Both the position numbers and the translations under genes were made by a program. From Gammaproteobacteria bacterium (lineage in GTDB: Bacteria > Pseudomonadota > Gammaproteobacteria > SG8-11): a DNA stretch of 42,211 nt. Each line of letters opens with the position of its first letter. Within the stretch, counting starts at the first letter, position 1. Positions 7,505 to 16,647 of the stretch are shown here, in pieces. The notes under the pieces are model-generated. The model was not told the DNA's origin. It saw nothing but the letters and a program-made list of their open reading frames with translations, and made no database searches. The DNA is taken from contig JAHECY010000031.1 in assembly GCA_024641505.1 (NCBI GenBank), forward strand, positions 1-42,211, in the 5' to 3' direction.

Positions 7505-8305
7505 GTGACACTGCTTTTCTGGATAATTCTGTTCAGTATCTTGGGTGGCGTTCTCAGTGTTCTGGTGGCAGCTTTATTTTTGCTGGTACCGGAACGGACA
7601 CGCGTGCGGTTAATGCCGCCCATGTTGAGTTTCGCCATCGGTACGCTATTGGGGGGAGCTTTTCTGGCCCTCATTCCGCATGCCTTGGAATCCCCGACAG
7701 TACATGATTTTCATGATGTTACGCTGACCATTCTGCTGGGCATCATGGCGTTCTTCCTGCTGGAGAAGTTTGTGTTGTGGCGTCACTGCCATGTGGAGCA
7801 TTGCGATACCCATGGTATCGAGCATGTGCATTTTGAAAAACGCGCTAACGCCAGCGCCAATGCCAGCGCGATGATGATTATCATCGGCGATGGCTTGCAC
7901 AATTTCGTTGATGGCGTGTTGATCGCCGCGGCTTTTATCACGGATTTTCATCTGGGTGTCATTACCAGTATTGCCATTGCCGCGCATGAAGTACCGCAGG
8001 AGGTGGGTGATTTCATCATCTTGCTGCAAAGCGGCATGCGTCGCCGCCGAGCATTGCTGCTCAATATACTATCCGGCATGACGTCGGTGCTGGGTGCGAT
8101 CCTGGCTTATTTCACGTTGAGTGGTGCCGACCGAATCGTACCTTACGTATTGGCGGTGGCCGCGGCCAGTTTTATTTACATCGCAGTGGCGGATTTGATT
8201 CCAGGGTTGCACAAATCCCTGGATATGAGGGCGACCGTGCAGCAACTGGTGTTGATTTCCGCGGGGGTGGGGCTCGTTTATGTGGGGCACCTGGCGGTGC
8301 ATTGA
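7505..8305 (+). CDS. ZIP-family divalent metal transporter
   Basis: The 266-residue membrane protein has about eight hydrophobic segments. The two diagnostic ZIP metal-site motifs are present: GDGLHNFVDG in TM4 and HEVPQE in TM5. A His-rich cytosolic loop (WRHCHVEHCDTHGIEHVHF) precedes TM4, as in ZIP transporters, where it probably binds metal. ZIP proteins import Zn2+ and related metals into the cytosol; the exact metal cannot be read. The start is a GTG at 7505 with AGGG upstream. It is a single gene, convergent with tesA beyond a repeat-bearing gap. Confidence 0.9.
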   Translation: MTLLFWIILFSILGGVLSVLVAALFLLVPERTRVRLMPPMLSFAIGTLLGGAFLALIPHALESPTVHDFHDVTLTILLGIMAFFLLEKFVLWRHCHVEHCDTHGIEHVHFEKRANASANASAMMIIIGDGLHNFVDGVLIAAAFITDFHLGVITSIAIAAHEVPQEVGDFIILLQSGMRRRRALLLNILSGMTSVLGAILAYFTLSGADRIVPYVLAVAAASFIYIAVADLIPGLHKSLDMRATVQQLVLISAGVGLVYVGHLAVH

Positions 8306-8398
8306 GCATGGCCGCCAAGCCGGTTAACTACATCTACCGCAGACGGGAAACGTCGTGGGTAACATTGCCTGGTACCTCAAACAACGGATGCGTGGTTT

Positions 8399-8520
8399 GC
8401 AGGGCGCGTATTACGCACCGCTCGATCTTGGATTTTTTTCGTGGAGGTAAAAAATCCGATGCGTAATGGCAGGGCCTGGCGGTAATACCGCCATCGCACG
8501 GTGCGCCATACCCACCCTAC
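8399..8520. repeat. REPIN-like inverted pair between ZIP gene and tesA
   Basis: The left arm AGGGCGCGTATTACGCACC (8401-8419) differs by one base from the window-wide repeat. A degenerate right arm in the opposite orientation lies at 8500-8520 (GGTGCGCCATACCCACCCTA). The right arm carries the TAG stop of tesA (8517-8519 on plus). The spacer also contains a small inverted repeat, GGCGGTAATACCGCC (8479-8493). Confidence 0.7.
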
Positions 8521-9161
8521 AACAGCTTTTCCAGAACTGGCCAAACATTGTCCACGATCATCGGTTGCGCCTCGGCTTTGGGGTGAATACCGTCGTCCTG
8601 AATCAGTTCCATGCGCGTTGCGATGCCATCCAGTAAAAAGGGTAAATAGCCGATTCGGTATTGTTGTGCGAGTTTGCCATATACAGTGTAGAAACTGTTG
8701 GCATATTTTGCGCCGTAGTTGGGAGGGATATGCATCCCCGCCAGCAGGACTTTGGCGCCGGCGCTTTGCACCGCGCCGATGATTGCGTCAAGATTGCTTT
8801 CCATGTCCGGTAACGGTAACCCACGCAGACCATCGTTGCCCCCCAGTTCTATAATCACGATCTGGGGTTGGTGTACTTTCAGCGCGTGCTGAATTCTGTT
8901 GCGTCCCCCCAGCGTGGTTTCGCCGCTGATGCTGGCATTCACCACCTGATAGCCGGGGTATTGCCGGGACAACTTTTGTTGTAACAGCGTCACCCAGCCG
9001 GTACTCTGGTCGATACCAAAACCGGCGCTGAGACTGTCACCGAATACCATGATGGTTTTACCGCTGGGGGCAGACTGTACCGGCCTGGGAACTATACCCA
9101 GGGCCAGGCTTCCAAGCAGGGCCAGGATAACAACATAACTATAATTTTTGTGATTGACCAT
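8517..9161 (-). CDS. tesA: Periplasmic SGNH esterase / lysophospholipase TesA
   Basis: From the ATG at 9161 the product is 214 residues with a signal peptide cleaved near QSA-PS. SGNH-hydrolase blocks are clear: GDSLSAG with nucleophile Ser43, GGND (block III) and DDGIHP with the catalytic Asp/His. Multifunctional TesA hydrolyses acyl-CoA, esters and lysophospholipids in the periplasm. An in-frame ATG at 9185 would add eight residues that overlap ybbA further. The gene diverges from ybbA with start codons interlocked in CATG, the arrangement known for tesA/ybbA in E. coli. Its stop codon comes from a dispersed repeat. Confidence 0.92.
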   Translation of the reverse strand: MVNHKNYSYVVILALLGSLALGIVPRPVQSAPSGKTIMVFGDSLSAGFGIDQSTGWVTLLQQKLSRQYPGYQVVNASISGETTLGGRNRIQHALKVHQPQIVIIELGGNDGLRGLPLPDMESNLDAIIGAVQSAGAKVLLAGMHIPPNYGAKYANSFYTVYGKLAQQYRIGYLPFLLDGIATRMELIQDDGIHPKAEAQPMIVDNVWPVLEKLL

Positions 9162-9852
9162 GACAGATTCGTTTGTTTTAAGCATCGAGAAATTGTGTAA
9201 ACAAGTACCCAGTACCGATGCTGATGATGCCACACCTCTGACAATTCTGCAGGATATCAGTTGCAATATCCGGCGCAGTGATACCGTCGCCATTATCGGC
9301 CCTTCAGGGTCCGGTAAATCCACGCTGCTCGGTTTGATGGCGGGCCTGGACAATGCCAGCAGTGGCAAAATATGGATCGAAGGCGTCGACCTGTTCGCGC
9401 TCAGTGAAGATGAGCGGGCACGCTTGCGGGGGGCCAAGCTGGGTTTCGTGTTTCAATCCTTTCAATTGCTGCCGAATCTTACCGCACTGGAAAATGTTAT
9501 GTTACCCCTGGAGATCGGTGGCCGCAAAGACGCCCAGGAGGTCGCCGCGTCCGTACTGGCCAGGGTTGGTTTGCAGAAACGCTTGCGCCACTATCCACGG
9601 CAGCTGTCCGGCGGGGAACAGCAGCGGGTGGCCATCGCTCGTGCGTTTGCGCCCAGTCCCAGCCTGCTGCTGGCGGACGAACCCACGGGCAATCTGGATC
9701 AGCACACCGGGGAAAACGTCATCGAACTGCTGTTTGAATTGCACCGGGAGCAGGGCGCCACCCTGATTCTGGTTACCCATGACGACAATCTGGCGCAGCG
9801 TTGCCAGCGGCGCCTGGAGCTGATCAATGGCATGTTGCAGAGCACGGGCTGA
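9160..9852 (+). CDS. ybbA: ABC transporter ATP-binding protein YbbA
   Basis: This is a LolD/MacB-type ATPase of about 230 residues. It has Walker [10 protein letters not shown] (47-55), a Q-loop ([16 protein letters not shown]), the signature LSGGEQQR, Walker [13 protein letters not shown] and the switch His in THDD. It pairs with the large FtsX-type permease that follows after 3 bp. TTG at 9154 is an alternative start. Neither start has a clear ribosome site, perhaps because the region also serves the tesA start. The substrate of YbbA-YbbP is not firmly known; the neighbourhood with tesA suggests an envelope lipid or lipoprotein function. Confidence 0.93.
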   Translation: MTDSFVLSIEKLCKQVPSTDADDATPLTILQDISCNIRRSDTVAIIGPSGSGKSTLLGLMAGLDNASSGKIWIEGVDLFALSEDERARLRGAKLGFVFQSFQLLPNLTALENVMLPLEIGGRKDAQEVAASVLARVGLQKRLRHYPRQLSGGEQQRVAIARAFAPSPSLLLADEPTGNLDQHTGENVIELLFELHREQGATLILVTHDDNLAQRCQRRLELINGMLQSTG

Positions 9853-9855
9853 GAC

Positions 9856-12354
9856 GTGATGAATCACCTGTATTTTTCCCTGCGCATGCTGCGTCGCGAT
9901 ATTCGGGCGGGGGAGCTGCGGGTGCTGCTGATGGCGCTGGTGGTCGCTGTCGCCAGTGTAACTTCCGTGGGTTTCTTCACCGATCGCATTCAACAAGCCC
10001 TGCGGTTGCAGGCAAACGAATTGCTGGCCGCCGATCTGGTGGTGACGGCGGATCATCCCATACCCGAAGGTTATCTCGCGCAGGCGCGGCGCGCGAAATT
10101 GCAGTCGGTCATGCTGTTCCAGTTTCGCACTATGGTATTTGCCGGCAATCACAATAGTCTGGCCGAGATCAAGGTGGCCGGTAACGGCTATCCGCTGCGC
10201 GGCAAAGTGAAAATTACCGATGCGCCGCTGATGCTGGACCGGGAAGTCCAGGCGGTGCCCGCGCCCGGCACGCTCTGGGTTGAAGAGGATCTGTTGCGAC
10301 GCCTCGAACTGAACGTGGGTGCTACCCTGGAAGTGGGCGCACGCCGGTTTGTCATCGCCCACATCATTACTTACGAACCTGATCGCAGCGGTGGTTTCTT
10401 CAGTATCGCGCCGCGCATTCTGATGCACAGCGATGATTTGCCCGGCACCGGTTTGATCCAGGAAGGCAGCCGGGTGCACTACCAGTTGCTGGTCGCCGGT
10501 ACGCCGGAACAAGTGCGACGTTTCCAGGATGTGATCGGCACGAAACTGCAGCGCGGGGAGCGGATTATTGATGTCACCGACTCCCGGCAGGAAGTGAAGG
10601 AGGCATTGAACCGTTCCAATCAGTTTCTGGGACTGGCAGCGTTGGTCAGTGTGATGCTGGCGGGCGTCGCCGTTGCCATGGCCTCACGCAGGCACGTCTC
10701 GCGCCATCTGGACAATTGCGCGATCATGCGCTGTGTGGGTGCGCGTCAGGCGGATATCACCCGGGTTTATACCTATGAAATGCTGTGGCTGGGATTGATC
10801 GCGGTATTGACGGGGTGTGTCGTGGGGTATCTGGCGCATGCGGTGTTGATCGAGTTGCTGGCGGTATTGTTCGTCACGAAACTACCCGCCGCCACCTTGT
10901 GGCCGGTGGTCTATGGTTTGTTCACCGGCATGGTGTCCTTGCTCGGGTTCGCGGTGCCGCCGCTATTGCATTTGCAGAATGTGCCGACGTTGCGCGTGTT
11001 GCGGCGTGAACTGGGTATGCTGCGGGCGCCCACGCTTTCCGTGTACGGTATCGCCATCGTGTGCATGGTGTTGTTACTGCTGGTGCAGGCACGCGATCTT
11101 CGCCTGGGGCTGTTTGTGCTCGGTGGACTCGTGGCGACCATTGCGCTGTTGGTGGGCATGGCGTTGCTGATGGTGCGCTTGCTGCGCAATTTTACCAATG
11201 GTGCCGGCGCCGCCTGGCGTTTCGGCGTGGCCAATGTGGCGCGGCGCGCGCGCGGCAGCGTCATTCAGGTGCTGGCGTTCGGCGTAGGCATCATGGCGCT
11301 GATGTTGTTGACACTGGTACGCAGTGAATTGCTGGTGGGTTGGCAACAACGTTTGCCGCCGGACACGCCCAACCGGTTCATTATCAATATGCAAAAAGAT
11401 CAACTCGCGGGCATGCAACAGTTTTTCAGTCGCCAAAATCTGGCGGTGCCCCAGACCTATCCCATGGTGCGTGGGCGCCTCACCGCCATCAACGACCAAG
11501 CGGTGTCCGCCGACAATTATGAGGATGCGCGCACCAAACGTCTGGTGGAACGGGAGTTTAATCTCTCGTGGGCCGAGGATCTGCAGGCGGATAATAAATT
11601 AGTGGCCGGCAAGTGGTGGCACAAGAGCGCGCGCTACGATGCGCAGTTTTCCATCGAGGAGGATATCGCCGGTCACATGGGGGTGAAGGTTGGGGATACG
11701 CTGACTTATGACATCGCCGGGGAAACGCTGCGTGCCCACGTGACCAGCGTGCGCAAGGTGCAATGGGATTCCTTCAAGGCGAATTTCTTTGTGCTGGTGC
11801 CGCCGGGTATCTTGGATGCCTATCCGGCGTCGTATATCACCAGTTTCTATCTGCCGGATGTGAATTTGCCGATGTTGGCGCAGTTGGTGCGGCAGTTTCC
11901 CAATTTTACGGTAGTCGATATCTCGGCGATCATGGACAAGATTCGCATGATCGTGCAACGCGTCACCGATGCCGTGGAGTATGTGTTCCTGTTTACCCTG
12001 GCGGCGGGTGTGATGGTGTTGTATGCGGCGATTCAGGCCAGTCATGATGAACGCGTAAAGGAAAGTGCGATAATCCGTACGCTGGGGGCCGGCCGGCGAC
12101 AATTGATCAGTGGTCTGGTGGCGGAATTTTTTCTAATTGGCATGCTCGCCGGTGTGATCGCGGCGCTGGCCGCCAGTCTCATCAGTTTTGTGGTTGCGGA
12201 TCGCGTATTACAGATTCCGTTTACCTTTAACCCCTGGATCTGGTTATGGGGGCTGCTGGGTGGCGGCGTTGGTGTCGGCCTGGCGGGGTTCCTGGGTACC
12301 CGGGGGATACTCAATCGGCCGCCACTGCAGACCTTGCGTAAAGCGGAAATGTGA
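9856..12354 (+). CDS. ybbP: FtsX-like ABC permease YbbP
   Basis: The 832-residue permease belongs to the YbbP/MacB superfamily. It has an N-terminal TM, a large periplasmic domain (about 45-240), an FtsX TM bundle near 260-380, a further TM pair and a second periplasmic domain (about 480-700). It ends with an FtsX bundle (VFLFTLAAGVMVLYAAIQ onward). The HDERVKESAIIRTLGAGRRQ segment is the typical coupling helix next to the membrane. The start is GTG at 9856 or ATG at 9859. The gene is translationally close to ybbA and forms a type VII (mechanotransmission) exporter with it. Confidence 0.92.
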   Translation: MMNHLYFSLRMLRRDIRAGELRVLLMALVVAVASVTSVGFFTDRIQQALRLQANELLAADLVVTADHPIPEGYLAQARRAKLQSVMLFQFRTMVFAGNHNSLAEIKVAGNGYPLRGKVKITDAPLMLDREVQAVPAPGTLWVEEDLLRRLELNVGATLEVGARRFVIAHIITYEPDRSGGFFSIAPRILMHSDDLPGTGLIQEGSRVHYQLLVAGTPEQVRRFQDVIGTKLQRGERIIDVTDSRQEVKEALNRSNQFLGLAALVSVMLAGVAVAMASRRHVSRHLDNCAIMRCVGARQADITRVYTYEMLWLGLIAVLTGCVVGYLAHAVLIELLAVLFVTKLPAATLWPVVYGLFTGMVSLLGFAVPPLLHLQNVPTLRVLRRELGMLRAPTLSVYGIAIVCMVLLLLVQARDLRLGLFVLGGLVATIALLVGMALLMVRLLRNFTNGAGAAWRFGVANVARRARGSVIQVLAFGVGIMALMLLTLVRSELLVGWQQRLPPDTPNRFIINMQKDQLAGMQQFFSRQNLAVPQTYPMVRGRLTAINDQAVSADNYEDARTKRLVEREFNLSWAEDLQADNKLVAGKWWHKSARYDAQFSIEEDIAGHMGVKVGDTLTYDIAGETLRAHVTSVRKVQWDSFKANFFVLVPPGILDAYPASYITSFYLPDVNLPMLAQLVRQFPNFTVVDISAIMDKIRMIVQRVTDAVEYVFLFTLAAGVMVLYAAIQASHDERVKESAIIRTLGAGRRQLISGLVAEFFLIGMLAGVIAALAASLISFVVADRVLQIPFTFNPWIWLWGLLGGGVGVGLAGFLGTRGILNRPPLQTLRKAEM

Positions 12355-12604
12355 ATCTATACCATAAATAATAAGATGTAATGCACGGAGGCGGCGCTGG
12401 TGCCTGAGCCGTGCCTTCGGATTTCTGTGACGGATGATAATGTCGCCGAACCGGGCTACGCCAGTACCGGCGGGGCTCGGCACTGGCAAATGCACGTTTC
12501 CCCGGGGTTCTTTTAAGGAGAGCCTTGGCAAGTACCGTTTTAGGTCGCCCCCGGCTATGATTTTCTCGCGCGGATGCTCATTCTCCTATCATTTTTTGAC
12601 CATT

Positions 12605-14875
12605 ATGGCCGAAAAGCTAGTAGTCCATCCTTTCCGTGGCGATAGCATGACGCAAGAGTTAGCAGCCGTGACACCAGCGACAAATGAAGCTGAACCTGCT
12701 CGGCAGAGCGTGTCTGTTACCATTCATCGGGAGCAGGTTGATCTGCTTTATCGGCAAGCGGTTACCGCCATCGTGGCGGCAGTGGCTGCGGTAATAGGCG
12801 TGGTGATCGCTCTGTTGGGGCGGGTGCAGGATGAATATTTAATTGCTTGGAGCGCGGCCGCGCTGTTGTGCAATGCCTATCTCCTGATCCTGATCGTGGT
12901 GCGCCGATCCACCCGCAATAATCACGCTAAGGCACCGCTGTTCGACTGGTTATACAATGTTCAGGCGCTATTGCACGGCTGTGTCTGGGGAGCGTTGCCC
13001 TCTCTGGCGTATAGTGCCGGCTCGGATATGTTGCTGGCCTTCGCCATGATGGTGGTGCTGGGCATGGCTTCGGGATCGATCATCGCCACGGGATCCTTGT
13101 ACAGAAATTTCCTCAGTTTTACCATCCCCACGCTGATCCCGGCGGGGGTGTTACTGACACTCTTCATGCATCACGGTATCTGGACCATTACCGGTTTCCT
13201 GGTCATCATTTACATTGTTTGCATCAGCATTATCGGTTATGGCTACTACCGCTCAGTCTACGATTCCTTTCGCCTGCGGTATGAAAACCACGAATTGGTA
13301 TCGAGCCTGCTGGCGGAGAAATCCCGAGTGGAAGCGGCCAAACAACGCCTGGAACACGAGATTCAGGTGCGTATGGAAGCCGAAGGGCGCATCACCAAAG
13401 CAATGGAGAAAGCAGAAGCGGCAAATACGGCAAAATCCCGGTTTCTGGCCAATATGAGTCATGAGATTCGGACGCCATTGACGGCCATCATGGGATTCGC
13501 GGATACTCTAGGGGACGAGCGAGATACTCAACAACAACAGCAACATATCGACGCCATAATGCGCAACAGCCGACACTTGCTGCAAATTATCAATGAAATA
13601 CTTGATTTCTCCAAGATTGAAGCCGATCGACTGGAATTGGAAAGGCTGCCCGTTTCCCTTTTCGGGTTTATCGGCGAGGTGGAAGCCACATTTTCCTATC
13701 TGGCCCGGAACAAGGGCATAGGTTTTCACTTGGATTATCATTACCCGGTACCTCGGGAAATCTACACCGATCCCACACGCCTGAAGCAGATCATGTTTAA
13801 TCTGGTGGGTAACGCCGTCAAATTTACCGAATCGGGCTGCATTCGCATCGGTGTGGCCTATGAGAAATTCAACGGTGTTTTGAAGCTGGTTGTGGAAGAT
13901 ACCGGGGTTGGCATGAGCAACGAGGAAGCCGAGAAATTGTTTCAGCCGTTTACCCAGGCGGATGCGTCCACCACCCGGCTGTACGGCGGCACCGGGCTGG
14001 GGTTAGCGATTTCCCAGAGGTTGGCGCACTTGCTGGGGGGGCGTCTGGAAGTGTCGACAGCCAAGCATAGCGGCAGCCGTTTTACGCTGGTGATGAAATC
14101 CGGCGTACGTTCGGAGGCGGATCTGACTTACCAATATGAGTCGCCGGTGATCGCGATAGACCCGCCGGCGCCCACCAACCGGACGCTGCACGGTACGGTG
14201 TTGGTCACCGAGGACAACAAGGACATCCAGGAGCTGATTTGCAGTTACTTGCACAGACTCGGATTGCGCATGCTGGTGGCGAACAACGGTCGTGAAGCCG
14301 TGGATATGTTGCAACAACAGCAGGTTGATCTGGTGCTGATGGACATGCAGATGCCGATCATGGACGGGCTGACGGCGACGCAAATGTTACGTCAGCAAGG
14401 TGTCCGGGTACCGATCATTGCCTTGACCGCCAACGCCTTGCCGAAAGATTGTGAGACCTACCTGCAAGCCGGTGCCGATGACTTTCTTTCCAAACCCATA
14501 GATCGGGAACGTCTGGTGCGGGTCCTGGGGAAGCATCTGGGTGCCGCCTACGTCCCCGCTGCCGCGGTGGCGCCGCCCGAGCCGATAGGCACCCGGAATG
14601 CGGACGACGAGGCCGAGCTGTTTGCGGAATTTAAAGCGAAGTTTATCAGCAAGCTGCCCGAGTACCTGGCGCGCCTCAACGAGCTGTTTGGCAAACGCGA
14701 TATTACCGGCCTGTTGTTCGTTGCCCACGACCTGAAAGGCATGGGTGCCAGCTTTGGTTTTCCAAAGATCAGTGAAATCAGCGCCGTTATCGAATCCTAC
14801 GCCAAGTGCGCCGATCTGGAGCAGGTTTCCTGCAATATCGACGCACTCAATCGCTATTGCGCCAATATCGCCTGA
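12605..14875 (+). CDS. Hybrid sensor histidine kinase with receiver and Hpt domains
   Basis: The domains are in the order membrane sensor, HisKA, HATPase, receiver, Hpt. From ATG 12605 it is 756 residues. Six hydrophobic segments lie between residues about 45 and 215 with no large periplasmic loop, a MASE-like sensor. A coiled linker leads to the H-box FLANMSHEIRTPL (His286), followed by N, G1 and G2 boxes (DTGVGMS, GGTGLGLAIS). The receiver has phospho-acceptor Asp580 (LVLMDMQMP). The Hpt motif HDLKG has His708. This is a BarA-like phosphorelay, but no partner regulator is adjacent. Alternative starts are at 12557 and 12647; none has a clear ribosome site. Confidence 0.9.
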   Translation: MAEKLVVHPFRGDSMTQELAAVTPATNEAEPARQSVSVTIHREQVDLLYRQAVTAIVAAVAAVIGVVIALLGRVQDEYLIAWSAAALLCNAYLLILIVVRRSTRNNHAKAPLFDWLYNVQALLHGCVWGALPSLAYSAGSDMLLAFAMMVVLGMASGSIIATGSLYRNFLSFTIPTLIPAGVLLTLFMHHGIWTITGFLVIIYIVCISIIGYGYYRSVYDSFRLRYENHELVSSLLAEKSRVEAAKQRLEHEIQVRMEAEGRITKAMEKAEAANTAKSRFLANMSHEIRTPLTAIMGFADTLGDERDTQQQQQHIDAIMRNSRHLLQIINEILDFSKIEADRLELERLPVSLFGFIGEVEATFSYLARNKGIGFHLDYHYPVPREIYTDPTRLKQIMFNLVGNAVKFTESGCIRIGVAYEKFNGVLKLVVEDTGVGMSNEEAEKLFQPFTQADASTTRLYGGTGLGLAISQRLAHLLGGRLEVSTAKHSGSRFTLVMKSGVRSEADLTYQYESPVIAIDPPAPTNRTLHGTVLVTEDNKDIQELICSYLHRLGLRMLVANNGREAVDMLQQQQVDLVLMDMQMPIMDGLTATQMLRQQGVRVPIIALTANALPKDCETYLQAGADDFLSKPIDRERLVRVLGKHLGAAYVPAAAVAPPEPIGTRNADDEAELFAEFKAKFISKLPEYLARLNELFGKRDITGLLFVAHDLKGMGASFGFPKISEISAVIESYAKCADLEQVSCNIDALNRYCANIA

Positions 14876-14910
14876 GATCTGACACTCAGACCCCCATTTT
14901 TCGGCAATGC

Positions 14911-15363
14911 TTAGCGAGTGGTGGCGGCTTTCAGGTTCCGCTCCAATTGCTCGTTGCGGTTTTTCATGTCGGCACTGGCGTTGCGGGCGTCGTGAATGGC
15001 CGTGGCCATATTTCCCAACGGGCCCGCGGGAGCCGCCGGTTCAGCGTTAGCGGTCTTGGCCGGTGGCGCCTCGACGGCGTTCATCAAATTCTGATTGGAG
15101 TTGAAAGTCTTGGATTCCACCGCCGCGTTCGCGGGCGCCGCATTGCTGAAATGCACATTGCCCTGCTCGTCGGTCCACTTGTAAACGGTCGTTTTGGTGA
15201 TTTTTTCGTCCGGAATCAATCCCAACTTGTCGACGCCCTGGGCCACGGTATGGGTGGCCGTGTGATAGGCGCCGGTGATGTTATCCCAGCGGTCATAGAT
15301 CACCCAGCTTACCAGCAGGATCAGGACAAATGATAGTTTGTAAAAGATTGATTTCAATAGCAT
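14911..15363 (-). CDS. DUF4124-domain membrane-anchored protein
   Basis: The 150-residue protein has one N-terminal membrane anchor (LSFVLILLVSWVIYDRW). The short DUF4124 motif follows (VYKWTDEQGNVHFSNAAP, about residues 60-78). An Ala/Pro-rich linker and a C-terminal coiled-coil-like segment (ADMKNRNEQLERNLKAA) complete it. DUF4124 proteins are common envelope proteins in gammaproteobacteria with no defined activity. It converges with the hybrid kinase gene with about 35 bp between stops. Confidence 0.8.
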   Translation of the reverse strand: MLLKSIFYKLSFVLILLVSWVIYDRWDNITGAYHTATHTVAQGVDKLGLIPDEKITKTTVYKWTDEQGNVHFSNAAPANAAVESKTFNSNQNLMNAVEAPPAKTANAEPAAPAGPLGNMATAIHDARNASADMKNRNEQLERNLKAATTR

Positions 15364-15644
15364 AGAGTCTTCTCTCCCCGGTCATAATCGCGTAAGCCGC
15401 GTTGGGTAACGGCATGTTGAACGTCAATGGGTGACGTGCAGCTTCCGGCTGCCATTGCCTGCATCCGATGTGGCCGGGATCGCGGCAGCGCATCAGAAAA
15501 GCCAGAGCACAAGAGCCGATCCCTTGTCTGAACTCATCGGTTTATGGCGTGCTTTCTTTAGTATTTGGCGATGCGCTGGTGCGCAATGGATGCGCGAATT
15601 CGTGGAGTAATGCCGGGAACGGGGAGTTCCGGGTGGTACCAGCC

Positions 15645-15956
15645 TCAGGCCACGTTGGCCTGGGGCAGGTGTGATTCAACCGGGTAGATAACAACAAGTT
15701 GGTTGGAAGTGGCAAAATGCACGATTTGATCAAACAAATCCGGTTGTTCATCCGCCAGGGTCATGGCGACCACCACGGATTTTACACCCTCATATTGCAC
15801 CGGTTTTAACAGTGGTGAGTAAGTCATGCGTTGGCGCCGATCTTGGGTGGCCAGAAGTCCACACAAGCGTTCCGCCCAATCGGAAGGTCGGAACTTCCTG
15901 CCCTGGGCGGTTTGCCCTTGTATGGTCAGGTAAATCAGATTTGTCATGTTGGTCAT
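15645..15956 (-). CDS. DUF3579-family small protein
   Basis: The 103-residue protein carries the DUF3579 pattern: a first strand ending TIQGQTAQGRKFRPSDWAERL, then MTYSPLLKPV and GVKSVVV. The family is small, cytosolic and uncharacterised. GAGAGGA lies upstream of the ATG at 15956 and supports this start; a second in-frame Met is three codons on. The last codons sit in a short inverted repeat (CAGGCCA...TGGCCTG). It stands alone, upstream of a long gap before ilvB and oriented away from it. Confidence 0.75.
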   Translation of the reverse strand: MTNMTNLIYLTIQGQTAQGRKFRPSDWAERLCGLLATQDRRQRMTYSPLLKPVQYEGVKSVVVAMTLADEQPDLFDQIVHFATSNQLVVIYPVESHLPQANVA

Positions 15957-16480
15957 TTACGTCCTCTCTATTCTCAATTATTTAGTGTTGGTGCAATCGC
16001 CAGCGAAGTCCCTTTATCGGCCCGATGATGCTGGTTCTTTAGCCTGTTTGCGCACCGCCTGATCACTCCATTGCGAGATACTCTACGGCAAAGAGATGAA
16101 TATTTAATTAAAATGATGGGTTAATTAATGTGATCTATTACACATTCCTTGGGTATTATTTTGACTCGGAACTCTGCTATCCGTTCTCGAGATTACGGGC
16201 AGTAAGCAAGATAATTTCAAGGTAACGGTCGTCAATCTCGCCGATATAACATAATAGCAATGTTAAACAATGAGTTGGCAGTGGCATTTTTCGTGGCGGT
16301 CAGTGCTGGCACTGCCGGAGCATGATCCCGCCGACCGCTGTCAACGGCTGCCGGTTAGTCTTAAGAGTTTGTAAGTAAAGTATTTTAGTCAAATAAAAAA
16401 TGTCCCGCGTGGTACGGTGTGGACCTTCCCGGCCATGACCGGGATAGAAATTAGTGAAAATCGGGGTTTTTACCCGGTGT

Positions 16481-16509
16481 CAGGCAATAACATATCCAAT
16501 TACTATAAT
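16481..16509 (+). promoter_or_regulatory. Candidate ilvB promoter
   Basis: A perfect -10 hexamer TATAAT (16504-16509) has CAGGCA 17 bp upstream, a 3/6 match to the -35 consensus. Transcription would start near 16516, giving a leader of roughly 130 nt. The weak -35 suggests help from an activator; none is identified. Confidence 0.45.
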
Positions 16510-16581
16510 TAACAGTTATTTGCCGCGGCACTTTTAAAAATGATCGAAAAATCCGCCACTTCCCGGTATGATTTAGGGCCG

Positions 16582-16622
16582 CCCGTAGTCGGAGGAACGC
16601 GTTTCCCCAATGCGGGTTTTTT
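16582..16622 (+). terminator. Terminator-like attenuator before ilvB
   Basis: The structure pairs CCCG (16582-16585) with CGGG (16613-16616), and GGAGGAA with TTTCCCC around a CGCG loop with one mismatch, and is followed by TTTTTT (16617-16622). It ends 25 bp before the ilvB GTG. A terminator here would block the operon, so conditional attenuation is the natural reading. A 30-codon frame (16540-16632) overlaps it but is not rich in Ile, Leu or Val. Confidence 0.45.
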
Positions 16623-16647
16623 CATGGTTTGAGGTGGAGAAGATTGC

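Larger units (their letters stand above)
15957..16647. other. Long intergenic region carrying the ilvBHC leader
   Basis: Of this 691-bp gap, 15957-16480 shows no gene, only AT-rich stretches and the symmetrical TTAATTAA-type sequence near 16110-16130. The final part holds the candidate ilvB promoter and a terminator-like leader structure, listed separately. No tRNA or classical branched-chain leader peptide was found. Confidence 0.5.

Noticed and set aside
9502-10512. Long antisense open frame opposite ybbA-ybbP
   Set aside because: It mirrors strongly conserved coding sequence, has no ribosome site, and its His/Gln-rich composition is typical of reverse-strand frames in GC-rich genes.
15646-15662. 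Terminator CAGGCCA...TGGCCTG at the end of the DUF3579 gene
   Set aside because: The stem is short and no T run follows on the gene's strand.
16540-16632. ilv leader peptide gene
   Set aside because: The 30-codon frame has no run of Ile, Leu or Val codons and no ribosome site. I list it only as an overlap with the hairpin.
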